Assembly (NCBI GenBank): GCA_963747735.1
Contig: CAVVGE010000007.1
Location: forward strand, 496,001-560,000
Length of the DNA: 64,000 nucleotides
Source: AP-15 sp963747735
GTDB taxonomy: Bacteria > Pseudomonadota > Alphaproteobacteria > ATCC43930 > CGMCC-115725
Direction of reading: 5' to 3'
Shown: positions 1-9,141 of the stretch, piece by piece
Position numbering within the stretch: the first letter of the stretch is position 1
Layout of the letters: every line of letters starts with the position of its first letter
The notes under the pieces: generated by a model
Database searches by the model: none
Seen by the model: the letters and a program-made list of their open reading frames with translations, nothing else
What the model was told of the DNA's origin: nothing
Program-made: the position numbers and the translations under genes

Positions 1-167
1 CCGGGTGCGACGATCCTGCCCGACACATCGATCTCGCGCGCGCCCTCGGTCTTGGCGACGTTGCCGATTTCGGCGATGCGGTCGCCCAGGATCGCGACAT
101 CGGCGCGAAACCGCGGCCGCCCGCTGCCGTCGATCACCTCGCCGCCGCGCAAAATCAAGTCGGTCAT
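1..167 (-). CDS. Amidohydrolase, N-terminal fragment (runs off left edge)
   Basis: Reading leftwards from an ATG at 167, the frame stays open to the window edge and gives 55 residues. They contain LILRGGEVIDGSGRPRF and then a VAILGDRIAEIG stretch, which is the typical opening beta-sandwich of amidohydrolase-superfamily enzymes such as N-acyl-D-amino-acid deacylases and dihydroorotase-like hydrolases. The metal-binding HxH motif would follow just beyond the edge, so catalytic competence and substrate cannot be judged. It is read in the same direction as, and just downstream of, the amidohydrolase at 216-1328, so the two may share an operon. Family assignment is firm; the subfamily is a guess. 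Confidence 0.7.
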   Translation of the reverse strand, partial: MTDLILRGGEVIDGSGRPRFRADVAILGDRIAEIGNVAKTEGAREIDVSGRIVAP

Positions 168-215
168 GATCGCGTCACTCCGTAGTGCGTATCGCCGATC
201 GCGGCACGGCAGCCC

Positions 216-1328
216 TCATGCGTCGAAGCCATAGAGGCGGGCGGCGTTGCCGCGGGTGATCTTGAACCGGTCCGCGGCGCTGGCGTCCTTGAAGTCGCGC
301 TCGACCACTTCCTGCGAATGCGGCCAGGACGAAGCCTGGTGCGGATAATCGGACGACCACATCATCCGGTCGACGCCGATAAAGCTGCGGTTGGCGACCC
401 CGACATAGTCGTCGATATAGGTGCACCACATCTGGCGACGGAAATATTCGCTCGGCTTCAGCTTTAGCTTGAACCCCGAAGCAATGCGCGAGCGCTCGAA
501 CAGCCGGTCCATGCGTTGCAAATAATAAGGCAGCCAGCCGCAATTGTTTTCCGCCGAGACGATCTGCAATTCCGGGAAGCGGTCGAGCACGCCGGAAAAA
601 ATCAGCACGCTGAACGAGCGCTCGACCTCGTGCGACAAGACCGTCGTGCGCATATAGCGCTCGCCCCAATTCCACTGGCTCTCCATGCCCATGCCGGTGA
701 TCGCGTGCAGGCTGACCGGCATCTTCAATGCTTGCGCCGCCGCCCAGAACGGATCGTAAATGTCAGAGCTGTACGGCCGGTCTTCGGGCGGCGAGCACCA
801 GACCATCGCGCCCTTGAGCCCGAGCTTGGCGCAGCGTTCGAGCTCGCGCGCCCCGGCCTTGGGATCGTAAAGCGAAATCATCGGCAGCCCGGCCATGTGC
901 TTTTTGTCGTAGCTCACATATTCGGCGAGCCAATCATTGTAGGCGCGAAAGCAATCGGCCTGGAGACCGGCGTCCTCGAGCCAGAAGATGCGAAAGCCGA
1001 GTGTCGTGTAAAGGACATCGGCCTCGACCCCGTCGAGCGCGTTGTCCTTTTGCCGCTCGGCCGGGTCCCAGCCGCCGGCGCGGGCGTCGGCGTAGGTGGC
1101 CTTGGTCAAAAAGCCGGCCAACTCCTCGGGGCTCTTGCCGGCGGCGAGCCCGATCCCGATCGGGTGCGGTGCATGGCCCTCATAAATAAAATAGGCGCCT
1201 TCGCGGCCCGGCGGGTCGATGACGAGGCGCGGCGCCCGGTCGCGATATTGCTTGTCCACCCGCGAGGTCCACAAATCGGGCGGCTCGCTGACATGCGAAT
1301 CAGCCGAGATCAGCTTATATTCCGCCAT
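216..1328 (-). CDS. Amidohydrolase family 2 (metal-dependent hydrolase)
   Basis: A 370-residue enzyme of the amidohydrolase-2 (ACMSD-like TIM barrel) family. The N-terminus carries ISADSHVSEPPDLW, with the first metal motif as D10-x-H12, and the C-terminal part carries WSSDYPH with the metal Asp near residue 327. Both are hallmarks of this family, which hydrolyses or decarboxylates small cyclic or aromatic acids. The ATG at 1328 is chosen over an earlier in-frame start at 1370 because GGAGG lies just upstream of it. No signal peptide, so probably cytoplasmic. A frameshifted paralogue with the same SDSHVFEPPDLW opening lies at 15108-16249. The substrate is unknown. Confidence 0.88.
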   Translation of the reverse strand: MAEYKLISADSHVSEPPDLWTSRVDKQYRDRAPRLVIDPPGREGAYFIYEGHAPHPIGIGLAAGKSPEELAGFLTKATYADARAGGWDPAERQKDNALDGVEADVLYTTLGFRIFWLEDAGLQADCFRAYNDWLAEYVSYDKKHMAGLPMISLYDPKAGARELERCAKLGLKGAMVWCSPPEDRPYSSDIYDPFWAAAQALKMPVSLHAITGMGMESQWNWGERYMRTTVLSHEVERSFSVLIFSGVLDRFPELQIVSAENNCGWLPYYLQRMDRLFERSRIASGFKLKLKPSEYFRRQMWCTYIDDYVGVANRSFIGVDRMMWSSDYPHQASSWPHSQEVVERDFKDASAADRFKITRGNAARLYGFDA

Positions 1329-1476
1329 CTTGCCATCCTCCCGAAGAACCCGCCGATGCTGCCACGGCATTCCGCCCCGTTTTTACGATAGATGAGCCGT
1401 CGCCGCCGCGTCCAGGCGCGTTTCCGTTTCGCCTGAAACGGCCCTAAAATCGTCCGGCGCTGCGGGAGGTCGTGTT

Positions 1477-3504
1477 TTGGAAACAGTGCGGGTGGTGTGC
1501 GCGCATGATTGCCCCGACATGTGCTCGCTGTTGGCGCGGGTCGAGAACGGGCGGGTGGTAAGGATCGACGGCGATCCCGACCATCCGTTCACCGCCGGGT
1601 TTGCCTGCGCCAAGGTCAACCGCGACGCCGAGCTTGTGCATTCGCCCGAACGCCTCAAAACCCCGCTGCGCCGGGTCGGGCCGAAGGGGACAGGCCAATT
1701 TGCGCCGATAAGCTGGGACGAGGCGCTCGACGAGATCGTCGCGCGCTGGTGGGCGATCATCGCCGAATCGGGGCCGCTGGCGATCCTCGGCTACGCCTAC
1801 AGCGCGCATCAGGGGCAGTTGAACCGCGGCCTCGTCAACGGCCTCTTTCATGCGCTCGGCACCAGCCGGCTGCGCGCCGGGACGGTGTGCGACACCTGCT
1901 GCGAGACCGCCTGGGACATGACCGTGGGGCCGATCGGCGGCGCCGACCCGGAGGCGGTCGTGGATTCCGACCTGGTGGTCGCCTGGGGCGCCGACCTCGT
2001 CGCCACCAACGTCCATTTCTGGGCCAAGCTCGAGGAGGTGCGCCGCCGCGGCGTCGAGCTCGTCGTCATCGACCCGCGCCGTAGCCGCACCGCCCGCCGG
2101 GCCGATTGGCATTTGCCGGTCCGGATCGGCACCGATGCGGCGCTGGCGCTCGGGGTCATGCACATCCTGGCGCGCGACGCGAAATGCGACCGCGATTACC
2201 TCGCGCAGCACACGATCGGCTTCGACCGGCTCGAAGCCGAAATTCTGCCGCGGTTCACGCCACCCCATGTCGCTGCGGCTACCGGGCTTGCGGTCGCCGA
2301 TATCGAGCGTTTTGCGGCACTCTACGGTGCCGCCAAGACGCCCTTTATCCGGCTGGGCGAAGGGATGACGCGGCTCGCGCGCGGCGGCGAGGCATTGCGC
2401 GCGGTCGCATTATTGCCGGGTGTGACCGGCGCCTATGGCAGAAAGGGCGGCGGCGCTTTGCTGATGACCGCGGCATCCTGCGCGCTCGATTACGATTTTG
2501 TGCGCAAGCCGTCGGGGCCGGTCGAGACGCGCAATGTCAACCATCTGCGCCTCGGCGAAGCGCTGCTCGAATTGGCCGACCCGCCGATCCGTGCCTTGTT
2601 TGTTGCCGCCAACAACCCGGCGGTGACCTGCCCCGACGCCGGCAAGGTGCGCCGCGGCCTCGCGCGCGAGGATCTGTTCACCGTCGTCCACGACCCGTTT
2701 TTGTCGGTGACCGCGCGCTATGCCGACATCGTGCTGCCGGCCGCGACCTATCTCGAAACCGAAGACCTCTACCGCGCCTACGGCACCTATTATTTGCAAT
2801 ACGCGCCGCGCGCGGTGGCGCCGCAGGGCGAGGCCTGGCCGAATTTCCGCCTGGCGCAAGGATTGGCCGAGCGCATGGGGCTCGACGACCCGGTCTTCCG
2901 CATGGCGCCCGGCGAGATCGCCGCCGCAATGCTGCGCGGCGCGCAAGGAGCCGCCGGCGCGGTCGATCCCGATGGCGTGCGCGAGGCCGGCCCGATCCAT
3001 CTCGGGCCGCAGGGCGGGCAGGAGTTCCGCACGCCCTCGGGCAAGCTCGAATTCCATTCGGCGCAAATGGCGGCGCAGGGGCTGCCGCCGATGCCCGATT
3101 GGCGGCCCGACGCCGAGGAGGAACGCCAGCGGGCGCGCTGGCCGCTGCGGCTGTTGACCGCCCCGGGCTATTTCCAGAGCCACACGGCGTTTTCCGGCGT
3201 CGAATTTCTGCGCCGGCGCGAAGGCCCGCCCTATTGCGTGGTGCATCCCGAGGAAGCCGGCGCCCGCGGGCTGAGCGATGGCCAGCGCGTGCGGCTCTTC
3301 AACGACAACGGCGCGATCGGGCTCACCCTGCGGGTCGGCGACGAGGTCCAGCCGGGTGTCGTGCTGGTCCCCGGCCAGCGCCCCGACGGCGACGCAGTGT
3401 CGGGCACGGTCAACATGCTCTGCTCCGACCGTTTTACCGATCTCGGCGACGGCGCCACCTATCAAAGCACGTTTCTCGACCTCGCCGCCTGGCCCGACGG
3501 CTAA
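1477..3504 (+). CDS. Molybdopterin-dependent oxidoreductase (FdhF/DMSO reductase superfamily)
   Basis: A 675-residue single-subunit molybdopterin oxidoreductase. A 4Fe-4S site is visible at the N-terminus as C8-x3-C12-x3-C16-x27-C44. The Molybdop_Fe4S4, Molybdopterin and C-terminal molydop-binding domains follow in order; the last begins near the LLTAPGYFQSHTAFS segment at about residue 565. Cysteines at about 138, 141 and 142 (VCDTCCETAW) are candidates for the Mo ligand region. There is no Tat signal, so it is cytoplasmic and probably reduces or oxidises a small substrate with an unidentified electron partner. The start is TTG at 1477 with GGGAGG seven bases upstream; no good ATG is available. 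It is divergent from the amidohydrolase and its stop overlaps the tail of the convergent CHRD gene. Confidence 0.88.
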   Translation: METVRVVCAHDCPDMCSLLARVENGRVVRIDGDPDHPFTAGFACAKVNRDAELVHSPERLKTPLRRVGPKGTGQFAPISWDEALDEIVARWWAIIAESGPLAILGYAYSAHQGQLNRGLVNGLFHALGTSRLRAGTVCDTCCETAWDMTVGPIGGADPEAVVDSDLVVAWGADLVATNVHFWAKLEEVRRRGVELVVIDPRRSRTARRADWHLPVRIGTDAALALGVMHILARDAKCDRDYLAQHTIGFDRLEAEILPRFTPPHVAAATGLAVADIERFAALYGAAKTPFIRLGEGMTRLARGGEALRAVALLPGVTGAYGRKGGGALLMTAASCALDYDFVRKPSGPVETRNVNHLRLGEALLELADPPIRALFVAANNPAVTCPDAGKVRRGLAREDLFTVVHDPFLSVTARYADIVLPAATYLETEDLYRAYGTYYLQYAPRAVAPQGEAWPNFRLAQGLAERMGLDDPVFRMAPGEIAAAMLRGAQGAAGAVDPDGVREAGPIHLGPQGGQEFRTPSGKLEFHSAQMAAQGLPPMPDWRPDAEEERQRARWPLRLLTAPGYFQSHTAFSGVEFLRRREGPPYCVVHPEEAGARGLSDGQRVRLFNDNGAIGLTLRVGDEVQPGVVLVPGQRPDGDAVSGTVNMLCSDRFTDLGDGATYQSTFLDLAAWPDG

Positions 3505-4121
3505 CTCCGGCGACGCCGGGCCAGCCCAAAGCCGATGAATGCCGAGGCGAGGACGACGAGCCCCGCCGGCTCCGGTGCCGCAACGAGGAAACCCCGAATC
3601 TCGCCGGTCGGGAATTCCTGCGTATGGATGTTCAGATACGATTTGCCCGCTTCGATGCCGGCGATCAGCGCCGCCTCGGCCTGAGCCACGGTGCCACCCT
3701 CGAGTGTGACGAAAGCCGGGTTGTAGCTCGCCGCATCGAGCAGGTCGAAATCGTGCGAATAGGTCCCGGAGGTCACGCCGATCGGGAAACCGGGAAAGAA
3801 CGGGACGGTGGTCGCGACCCCGACGCTGACCCCGGTTTCGAACGGGGAGAGGAGACAGCAATGGATGTGCGAGGCGGTGGTCGGCGCCTCCAACCCGCTG
3901 AAGCTCACATCGACCTGCATCGTGTTCGCCGCCGGGTCGATGATCACGGTCGCATGGCCGGTTGCGGGCGAGCCCGTGGGCGGCACTTCGAGCGAGCCGA
4001 CGAGATTGGCGACAAATGTAATCGGCATCGCCTGGCTGGCCGGCGCCGACAGCACAAAAGCGAGCGCAATACCCAAGGAGGACAACATAACGGCCGGCAG
4101 AGCCGATCGGCGGCATTTCAT
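3501..4121 (-). CDS. CHRD-domain protein with PEP-CTERM sorting signal
   Basis: A 206-residue exported protein. Residues 1-32 form a signal peptide (basic start, long hydrophobic run, ASQA cleavage region). The body is a CHRD domain, with the characteristic HIH near residue 87, GTYSHDFDL and a late YLNIHTQEFPTGEIRG segment. The last 25 residues (PEP-A, hydrophobic helix, RRRRS) are a PEP-CTERM signal, recognised by exosortase in bacteria that export proteins to an extracellular matrix. The start at 4121 is set by GGGAGG. It ends convergently with the molybdopterin enzyme, overlapping by four bases. The molecular role of CHRD proteins is unknown. Confidence 0.88.
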   Translation of the reverse strand: MKCRRSALPAVMLSSLGIALAFVLSAPASQAMPITFVANLVGSLEVPPTGSPATGHATVIIDPAANTMQVDVSFSGLEAPTTASHIHCCLLSPFETGVSVGVATTVPFFPGFPIGVTSGTYSHDFDLLDAASYNPAFVTLEGGTVAQAEAALIAGIEAGKSYLNIHTQEFPTGEIRGFLVAAPEPAGLVVLASAFIGFGLARRRRS

Positions 4122-4217
4122 CGCAACCTCCCTCACAGTCGTATTTTTACCATGATTCGAGAGTCGGCAGCGGCCGTCAATGGCGGTCGGATCACGTTGG
4201 CGTTATCGCCGGGAGGC

Positions 4218-5387
4218 TTATGCCGCGAGCGCGCGAGCGACGGCGACGAGGCTCGCATCGCTGCCGTGGCCGCCGATGATCGAGAGGCCGACCGGGGCGC
4301 CGTCCACGATGCCGCCGGGGATGCTGATTTGCGGCACGCCGGTCAGCCCGCCATGGGCGCACAGGCACAACGTCCGCTCGCGCGAGGCGCTGCTGGCGGA
4401 TAGGGGCAGGCCGCGTTTCGGTGCCGGGAACGGCGTCGTCGGCAGGCACAGGATGGTGCCCGGCGGCAACAGCTGGCGCATCCGGCCGCGGGCTTCGTGG
4501 CGCACCAGGTTGGCCGATTGCCGCTCGCTGTCCGGGATCAGCGAGCCGCTAAAGAGATTGCGCGCCACACTATAGGCCAAGCGCGGGTTGTCGCGCTCGA
4601 TCCACCCCTTGAAAGTCTGCCAGGCTTCCGCGGGCTGCAACACCCGCTGTGCGCGCAGCCATTGCACGAGACCGCCCGGCGCCATGGTCTCTTCGCGGCG
4701 GTCGCCGATCAGCCGGCCGAGCTGCTCGACCATCGGCTGCAACGCCGCGCCGACTTCCGGGTCGGCAAAGGCAAAACCATCGGCGGCGACGATCAAGCGA
4801 GTCGGCAATGCCGCCGGGATCGGCTCGCCGAGCATGACCGCCGCGACCCGTGCGAGCGTTTTGGCGTCGCGGGCAAACCAGCCCGTTGTGTCCGATGTCG
4901 GCGCTTGCGGCATCATGCCGGTGACATCGATCCGGCCATGCGTCGGGCGGATGCCGTAGATGCCGCAAAAGCTCGCCGGCACCCTGACCGAGCCGCCGGT
5001 GTCGGTGCCGAGCGCCGTGTCGCAGAGACCGGCAGCGACCGCCGCGGCCGAGCCCGCCGAGGAGCCGCCCGGCACCCGGTCGGGGGCGCGCGGGTTGACC
5101 GGCGTGCCGTAGAACGGGTTCTCGCCAAAGATGCCGAGCGACACCTCGTCGGTGATGGTCTTGCCGACGAGAGTGGCGCCGGCGTCGAGGAGCCGCTCGA
5201 CCGCCCAGGCGTGGCGTGTCGGCACCCGGTTCCAGCGCGCCCAGTCCGGATTGCCGCCGCCGGTCGGATGGCCGGCGACATCGAAGAGATCCTTGGCGGC
5301 AAAGGTCAGGCCGGAAAGCGGGCCCCCTGCCCTGCCCTCGAGACGGACCCGCGGGCCGGGAACAAACGCGTTGAAATCGTCGGACAT
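4218..5387 (-). CDS. Amidase (amidase signature family)
   Basis: A 389-residue amidase-signature hydrolase. The Ser-cisSer-Lys triad is visible as K32 (FAAKDLFD), S110 (PGGSSAGS) and S133 (GTDTGGSVR), so the enzyme looks catalytically intact. It hydrolyses an amide or indole-acetamide-like substrate to acid plus ammonia. It is shorter than typical 450-500-residue amidases, as in the AtzF/indoleacetamide-hydrolase-like subgroup. The ATG at 5387 is preferred to an in-frame GTG at 5405. It is a stand-alone gene, divergent from the flavin oxidoreductase at 5626. Two more amidases, of a different subgroup, lie at 44-47 kb. Confidence 0.9.
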   Translation of the reverse strand: MSDDFNAFVPGPRVRLEGRAGGPLSGLTFAAKDLFDVAGHPTGGGNPDWARWNRVPTRHAWAVERLLDAGATLVGKTITDEVSLGIFGENPFYGTPVNPRAPDRVPGGSSAGSAAAVAAGLCDTALGTDTGGSVRVPASFCGIYGIRPTHGRIDVTGMMPQAPTSDTTGWFARDAKTLARVAAVMLGEPIPAALPTRLIVAADGFAFADPEVGAALQPMVEQLGRLIGDRREETMAPGGLVQWLRAQRVLQPAEAWQTFKGWIERDNPRLAYSVARNLFSGSLIPDSERQSANLVRHEARGRMRQLLPPGTILCLPTTPFPAPKRGLPLSASSASRERTLCLCAHGGLTGVPQISIPGGIVDGAPVGLSIIGGHGSDASLVAVARALAA

Positions 5388-5625
5388 GGAAAGCCTCGGA
5401 GCCACGAAAACCGGCGGAGCTTAGCGCCGGTTGACGGAAAAAGAGACGACCGGCGATTAAAACATGGCGCGCAACAGCCAGGTGCGGCTTGCCGGATCGG
5501 CGCCGCGGCTTTAGGCCACCCCGTCGCCCGCGCCGGAGCCGTGCTATGACGGCGGCAAGACGATGCGGGTGATTAATTCGGCGCGAGTGACTCCGGATTT
5601 GCCGCAGCTTGGAAGGATGACGCCG

Positions 5626-6684
5626 ATGTGGCCGAAGAACGCCGTCACCGAACGACTGAACCTCAAATGGCCTATCCTGCAGGCACCGATGGGCAGCGCC
5701 AGCACCCCGGCGCTGGCTGCCGCGGTCACCAACGCGGGCGGGCTCGGCGGGCTCGGGATGTGGGCCCGCACCGCGGAGCAGGCGTCGCGCCGGATTGCCG
5801 GATTTCGCCAGCAGAGCGGTGGCAGCCTCAACGTCAATTATCCGATCTGGCCGGATCCGCGCTCTGCGCCCGAAGCCACCGAGGCGATGCGGCGGCATCT
5901 CCAGCCGCATTACCAGGCGCACGGGCTGGCGGCGGTGCCGGAGCCGCAAGGTGCCGCCAGCGAGGTTGAGCAGGAGCATGTTGCGCTGTTGCTCGAAACA
6001 AAACCGGAGGTGGTGAGCTTTCATTTCGGCCTGCCCGACCCGGAGGTCGTCCGCACCCTCAAATCCGCCGGCATCTTCATCATGTCGAGCGCTACGACGG
6101 TCGCCGAAGCGCGGATGCTCGAAAAAAACGGGGTCGACGCCATCATCGCGCAAGGCATCGAGGCCGGCGGGCATCGGGCGACATTTACCGGCGTCGATAT
6201 CGGCATGCAGCCGGGCTTGTTCTCGCTCCTGCCGCAAATCGTCGATGCCGTAAATGTTCCGGTTATCGCAGCCGGCGGCGTCGCCGACGGTCGCACCGCG
6301 GCGGCCGCCTTTATGCTCGGCGCGAGCGCCGTGCAGCTGGGGACGGCGTTCTTGCGCTGCGAGGAGGCGGAAGTGCGCGATGCGCATCGCGCCGCTTTGG
6401 CTGCGGCCGACGATTCGTGCACGGTGGTAACCGATGTGATCAGCGGCAGGGCCTGCCGCTACATTCGCAACAGCATGATCGACGACCTTGTCGCGTCCGG
6501 CGTGCAACCCCTGCCGGTGCCGGCCCAGCAGAGCCTCACCTCGCCGATCGCAGCCGCCGGCGATCGCGAATGGACGGCGCTTACATCGGGACAGTCGGCG
6601 GCGCTGGCAAAGGACACGAACGCGGCCGAGCTGGTCCAGCGGCTCGCGGAGGAAACCACCCGGCGACTAAGGGCATTCACCTAA
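5626..6684 (+). CDS. Nitronate monooxygenase-like flavin oxidoreductase
   Basis: A 352-residue FMN-dependent TIM-barrel enzyme of the nitronate monooxygenase (2-nitropropane dioxygenase) family. Family signatures include PILQAPMG at the N-terminus, the substrate-loop IEAGGHRATF near residue 180, and the phosphate-binding VIAAGGVADGRTAAAA and LGASAVQLGTAFLRC segments. Such enzymes oxidise alkyl nitronates, or act as flavin reductases. The ATG at 5626 is chosen because GGAAGG sits nine bases upstream; ATGs at 5563 and 5617 are in frame, but the one at 5617 directly abuts this Shine-Dalgarno and the one at 5563 would add an unconserved leader. The next gene follows after four bases. Confidence 0.88.
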   Translation: MWPKNAVTERLNLKWPILQAPMGSASTPALAAAVTNAGGLGGLGMWARTAEQASRRIAGFRQQSGGSLNVNYPIWPDPRSAPEATEAMRRHLQPHYQAHGLAAVPEPQGAASEVEQEHVALLLETKPEVVSFHFGLPDPEVVRTLKSAGIFIMSSATTVAEARMLEKNGVDAIIAQGIEAGGHRATFTGVDIGMQPGLFSLLPQIVDAVNVPVIAAGGVADGRTAAAAFMLGASAVQLGTAFLRCEEAEVRDAHRAALAAADDSCTVVTDVISGRACRYIRNSMIDDLVASGVQPLPVPAQQSLTSPIAAAGDREWTALTSGQSAALAKDTNAAELVQRLAEETTRRLRAFT

Positions 6685-6688
6685 GTCC

Positions 6689-7426
6689 TTGTCCGTTTTA
6701 GGTATCGCTTTTTTTTCGGTGGTGCTGGTCGGCGCCTTTGCGGTGCGCAGCGCGGCCGGCTTCGGGGCCGTGCTGATCGCGGTGCCGATGCTCGCCTTTG
6801 TGCTGCCGGTGCCGACGGCGGTGTCGGTGGCGACCGCGCTGAGCGTGGCCACGTCGCTGCGGCATGTGGGCCGCGACTGGCGTTTTATCGCGTGGCGGCA
6901 ATTTGCGATTTTGTCGTTCTATACAGCCATCGGCATCGGGGTCGGGTTTTACTGCATAAAGCTCCTGGACGAGAATACGCTGCGGCGAGGATTGGGGGGA
7001 TTTCTCGTTCTTTACTCGGTTTATGTCCTGGGCACCGGCGGGGCTCTCCCGGTGTTGCCGGCGCGCTGGCACGGTGCCTTGGCGGCGTGCGCCGGCATCG
7101 TCGGCGGCTTTCTCGGGGCCTTGTTCGGGGGCGGGGTCGGGCCGATTTACGTCATTTATTTCAATCTTCTGCGATTGGAGAGAGAGGTTTTTCGGGTGAC
7201 CATGACCACGGTCATGCTGGTCGGAGGAACCGCTCGCATCGCCGGGTACGCGAGCTTCGGGTTCTACCGCGGTACGGCCGTCGTCCTGTTGGCGCTCGGG
7301 CTGCCGCTGGTCGGCATCGGCTCCTGGCTGGGGGCCCGGATCGTCCATAACGTCGAGCCCCGGCGGTTCAGCTTTTTTGTGGGCGGTCTCGTCTTGCTCA
7401 GCGGCGTTGTGCTGCTCCTCAGATAG
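6689..7426 (+). CDS. TauE/SafE family membrane permease
   Basis: A 245-residue integral membrane protein with eight likely transmembrane helices and the two-repeat architecture of the TauE/SafE (sulfite/sulfonate exporter) family. The glycine-rich GGFLGALFGGGVGPIYVIYF opens the second repeat. It begins with TTG at 6689, four bases after the flavin oxidoreductase stop, so the two are probably co-transcribed. It ends convergently with the glycosyltransferase. Family members move sulfite, sulfonates or other organic anions; nothing nearby fixes the substrate. A second member lies at 53641-54372. Confidence 0.85.
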   Translation: MSVLGIAFFSVVLVGAFAVRSAAGFGAVLIAVPMLAFVLPVPTAVSVATALSVATSLRHVGRDWRFIAWRQFAILSFYTAIGIGVGFYCIKLLDENTLRRGLGGFLVLYSVYVLGTGGALPVLPARWHGALAACAGIVGGFLGALFGGGVGPIYVIYFNLLRLEREVFRVTMTTVMLVGGTARIAGYASFGFYRGTAVVLLALGLPLVGIGSWLGARIVHNVEPRRFSFFVGGLVLLSGVVLLLR

Positions 7427-7437
7427 GCGGGCCTGGG

Positions 7438-8544
7438 TCAGCGGCGGCGCCAGGTGAAGATCGACGAGACGCCGTAATTCCAGACGACACCGACCGCAGC
7501 GCCGGCGAGGCCCGACACCCACCAGGTGTAGTGGCGCTGAAAAATCGCCGAGGCGACGCCGACATTGGCGAGCGCGCCGACACTGCAGATTGCGTAAAAC
7601 GAAAGCAGCCCGGTCACAAAGCGGCGACCGCGCAGCCGGCTGTCGCGATAGGTCATGATGTTGTTGAGAAAAAAGTTGCTGGTCATCGCCGCAAGCGTGG
7701 CCGCCGCCTGCGACGCCGCGAACGGGAGCGCCCCGAGCGCCAAAAACAGCGTCGTCAGGTGAACCGCGATGCCGAGCCCACCGACCCCGGAAAACAGGAT
7801 AAAGCGGACCGGCACGACGCCGCCGATCAGCTTATCCAGCAGCAGCATCAGGTATTCCCAGACGACGAGGCTGTCGAGCTTGCTTTCGCCGTAGAGCCGC
7901 GGCCGGAACACGTAGGGGAGCTCGAGGTAGCGGTAGGGCGTGGCGGCGGAAGCGAAGAGGTCGAGCAGGATCTTGAAGCCTTGGCCGGAGAGCCGGCGCA
8001 CCACCCGCTCGAAAGCGGGGCGGGTGATCAGAAAAAACCCGCTCATCGGGTCGGTCAGCTCGGCCGGGACGACGAGCCGGGCGAGCCTCGTCGCAAAACG
8101 GCTGATCCCGGCCCGCCGCGTGCTCCAGTCGCCAAACCCGCCGCCGTCGAGATAGCGGCTGGCGACGACGATATCGAGGCCTTGGCGGCGCACCGCCGCC
8201 AGCATTTGCGGCAACAAGGTCTCGTCGTGCTGCAGATCGGCGTCGATGACGGCGAGATAGGGTGCCGAGCTCGCCAGCAGGCCCTCGATGACCGCGGTCG
8301 AGAGCCCGCGCCGGCCGATCCGCCGCAAGCAGCGCACCCGCGGATCGCGCTGGGCGATATCGCGGATCGCCGCGGCCGTCCCGTCGGGCGAATCGTCATC
8401 GACAAAGACGACTTCCCAGGCGATGCCGGCGAGCGCCTGATCGAGCCCGCGCAGCAAGGGCGCGATATTGTCGCGCTCGTTGAAGCTCGGAACGATGACG
8501 GAGAGCTCGACGCTCTCGGTGTCCGATCGCTGATCCAACGGCAT
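7438..8544 (-). CDS. GT2 polyprenyl-phosphate glycosyltransferase fused to GtrA-like membrane domain
   Basis: A 368-residue two-domain protein. Residues 1-230 are a family-2 glycosyltransferase of the dolichol/polyprenyl-phosphate mannose synthase type, with VIVPSFNERDNI, FVDDDSPDGT, the metal-binding IDADLQHDE and a late GESKLD motif. Residues 240-368 form a GtrA-like domain with four hydrophobic segments, ending in a basic tail. Such fusions transfer a sugar from a nucleotide donor to undecaprenyl phosphate and are thought to help present it across the membrane. ATG at 8544 is used; a TTG three codons earlier is also open. It is divergent from the peroxiredoxin gene. Confidence 0.9.
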   Translation of the reverse strand: MPLDQRSDTESVELSVIVPSFNERDNIAPLLRGLDQALAGIAWEVVFVDDDSPDGTAAAIRDIAQRDPRVRCLRRIGRRGLSTAVIEGLLASSAPYLAVIDADLQHDETLLPQMLAAVRRQGLDIVVASRYLDGGGFGDWSTRRAGISRFATRLARLVVPAELTDPMSGFFLITRPAFERVVRRLSGQGFKILLDLFASAATPYRYLELPYVFRPRLYGESKLDSLVVWEYLMLLLDKLIGGVVPVRFILFSGVGGLGIAVHLTTLFLALGALPFAASQAAATLAAMTSNFFLNNIMTYRDSRLRGRRFVTGLLSFYAICSVGALANVGVASAIFQRHYTWWVSGLAGAAVGVVWNYGVSSIFTWRRR

Positions 8545-8658
8545 GACCGACAAAGATTAAGGGAGAATCATTAAGCAAGCGATAGGGTTCGCGCCGAACC
8601 GGTTGATGGCGGGAACGAGCTGTGGTGGGATAAGCGATCGAAATTCGGGAGGCCATCG

Positions 8659-9141
8659 ATGACGATCAAGGTCGGCGACAAGGTTCCTTCGGTGACGCTG
8701 CGCTATCTGGCGCCCGACGGGATCAAGGCGGTCCAGTCCGACGAATTCTTCAAAGGCAAAAAAATCGTGCTGTTCGGTCTGCCCGGCGCCTTTACCCGCA
8801 CCTGCTCGCAGCGCCACCTGCCGAGCTATGTCGACCATGCCGGCCAGCTGCAAAGCAGGGGCGTCGATACGATCGCCTGCATCGCGGTCAACGACCCGTT
8901 CGTCATGGCCGCCTGGGGCAAGGAGCACGGCGCGGAGAGCAAGTTGACGATGCTCGGCGACGGCAGCAGCGAGTTCGCCCACGCCATCGGGCTCGAGCTC
9001 GACCGTGTCAAGGAAGGCATGGGGATGCGCTCGCAGCGCTATTCGATGCTCGTCGAGGACGGCGTCGTCAAGGCGCTCAATGTCGAGCAGCCCGGGCAAT
9101 ACGAGGTTTCCAGCGCCGAAACGATGCTGAAGACGCTGTGA
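8659..9141 (+). CDS. Peroxiredoxin (Prx5 type)
   Basis: A 160-residue thiol peroxidase of the Prx5/AhpE-like redoxin family. The active site PGAFTRTCS places the peroxidatic cysteine at C49, with the conserved threonine three residues before it. A second cysteine at about residue 74 is the only other one visible. It reduces hydrogen peroxide and alkyl peroxides, probably using glutathione/glutaredoxin or thioredoxin, in the cytoplasm. Full length for the family. The following small exported-protein gene starts inside its stop codon. Confidence 0.93.
   Translation: MTIKVGDKVPSVTLRYLAPDGIKAVQSDEFFKGKKIVLFGLPGAFTRTCSQRHLPSYVDHAGQLQSRGVDTIACIAVNDPFVMAAWGKEHGAESKLTMLGDGSSEFAHAIGLELDRVKEGMGMRSQRYSMLVEDGVVKALNVEQPGQYEVSSAETMLKTL

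Noticed and set aside
2410..4116. 568-codon minus-strand frame overlapping the molybdopterin enzyme and CHRD gene
   Set aside because: Shadow in the wrong frame; its tail merely crosses the CHRD gene in another frame.
4570..6507. 645-codon open frame on the minus strand across the amidase and flavin oxidoreductase
   Set aside because: Antisense shadow of two well-recognised genes; composition is Arg/Ala/Gly-rich with no domain, an expected artefact of high GC.
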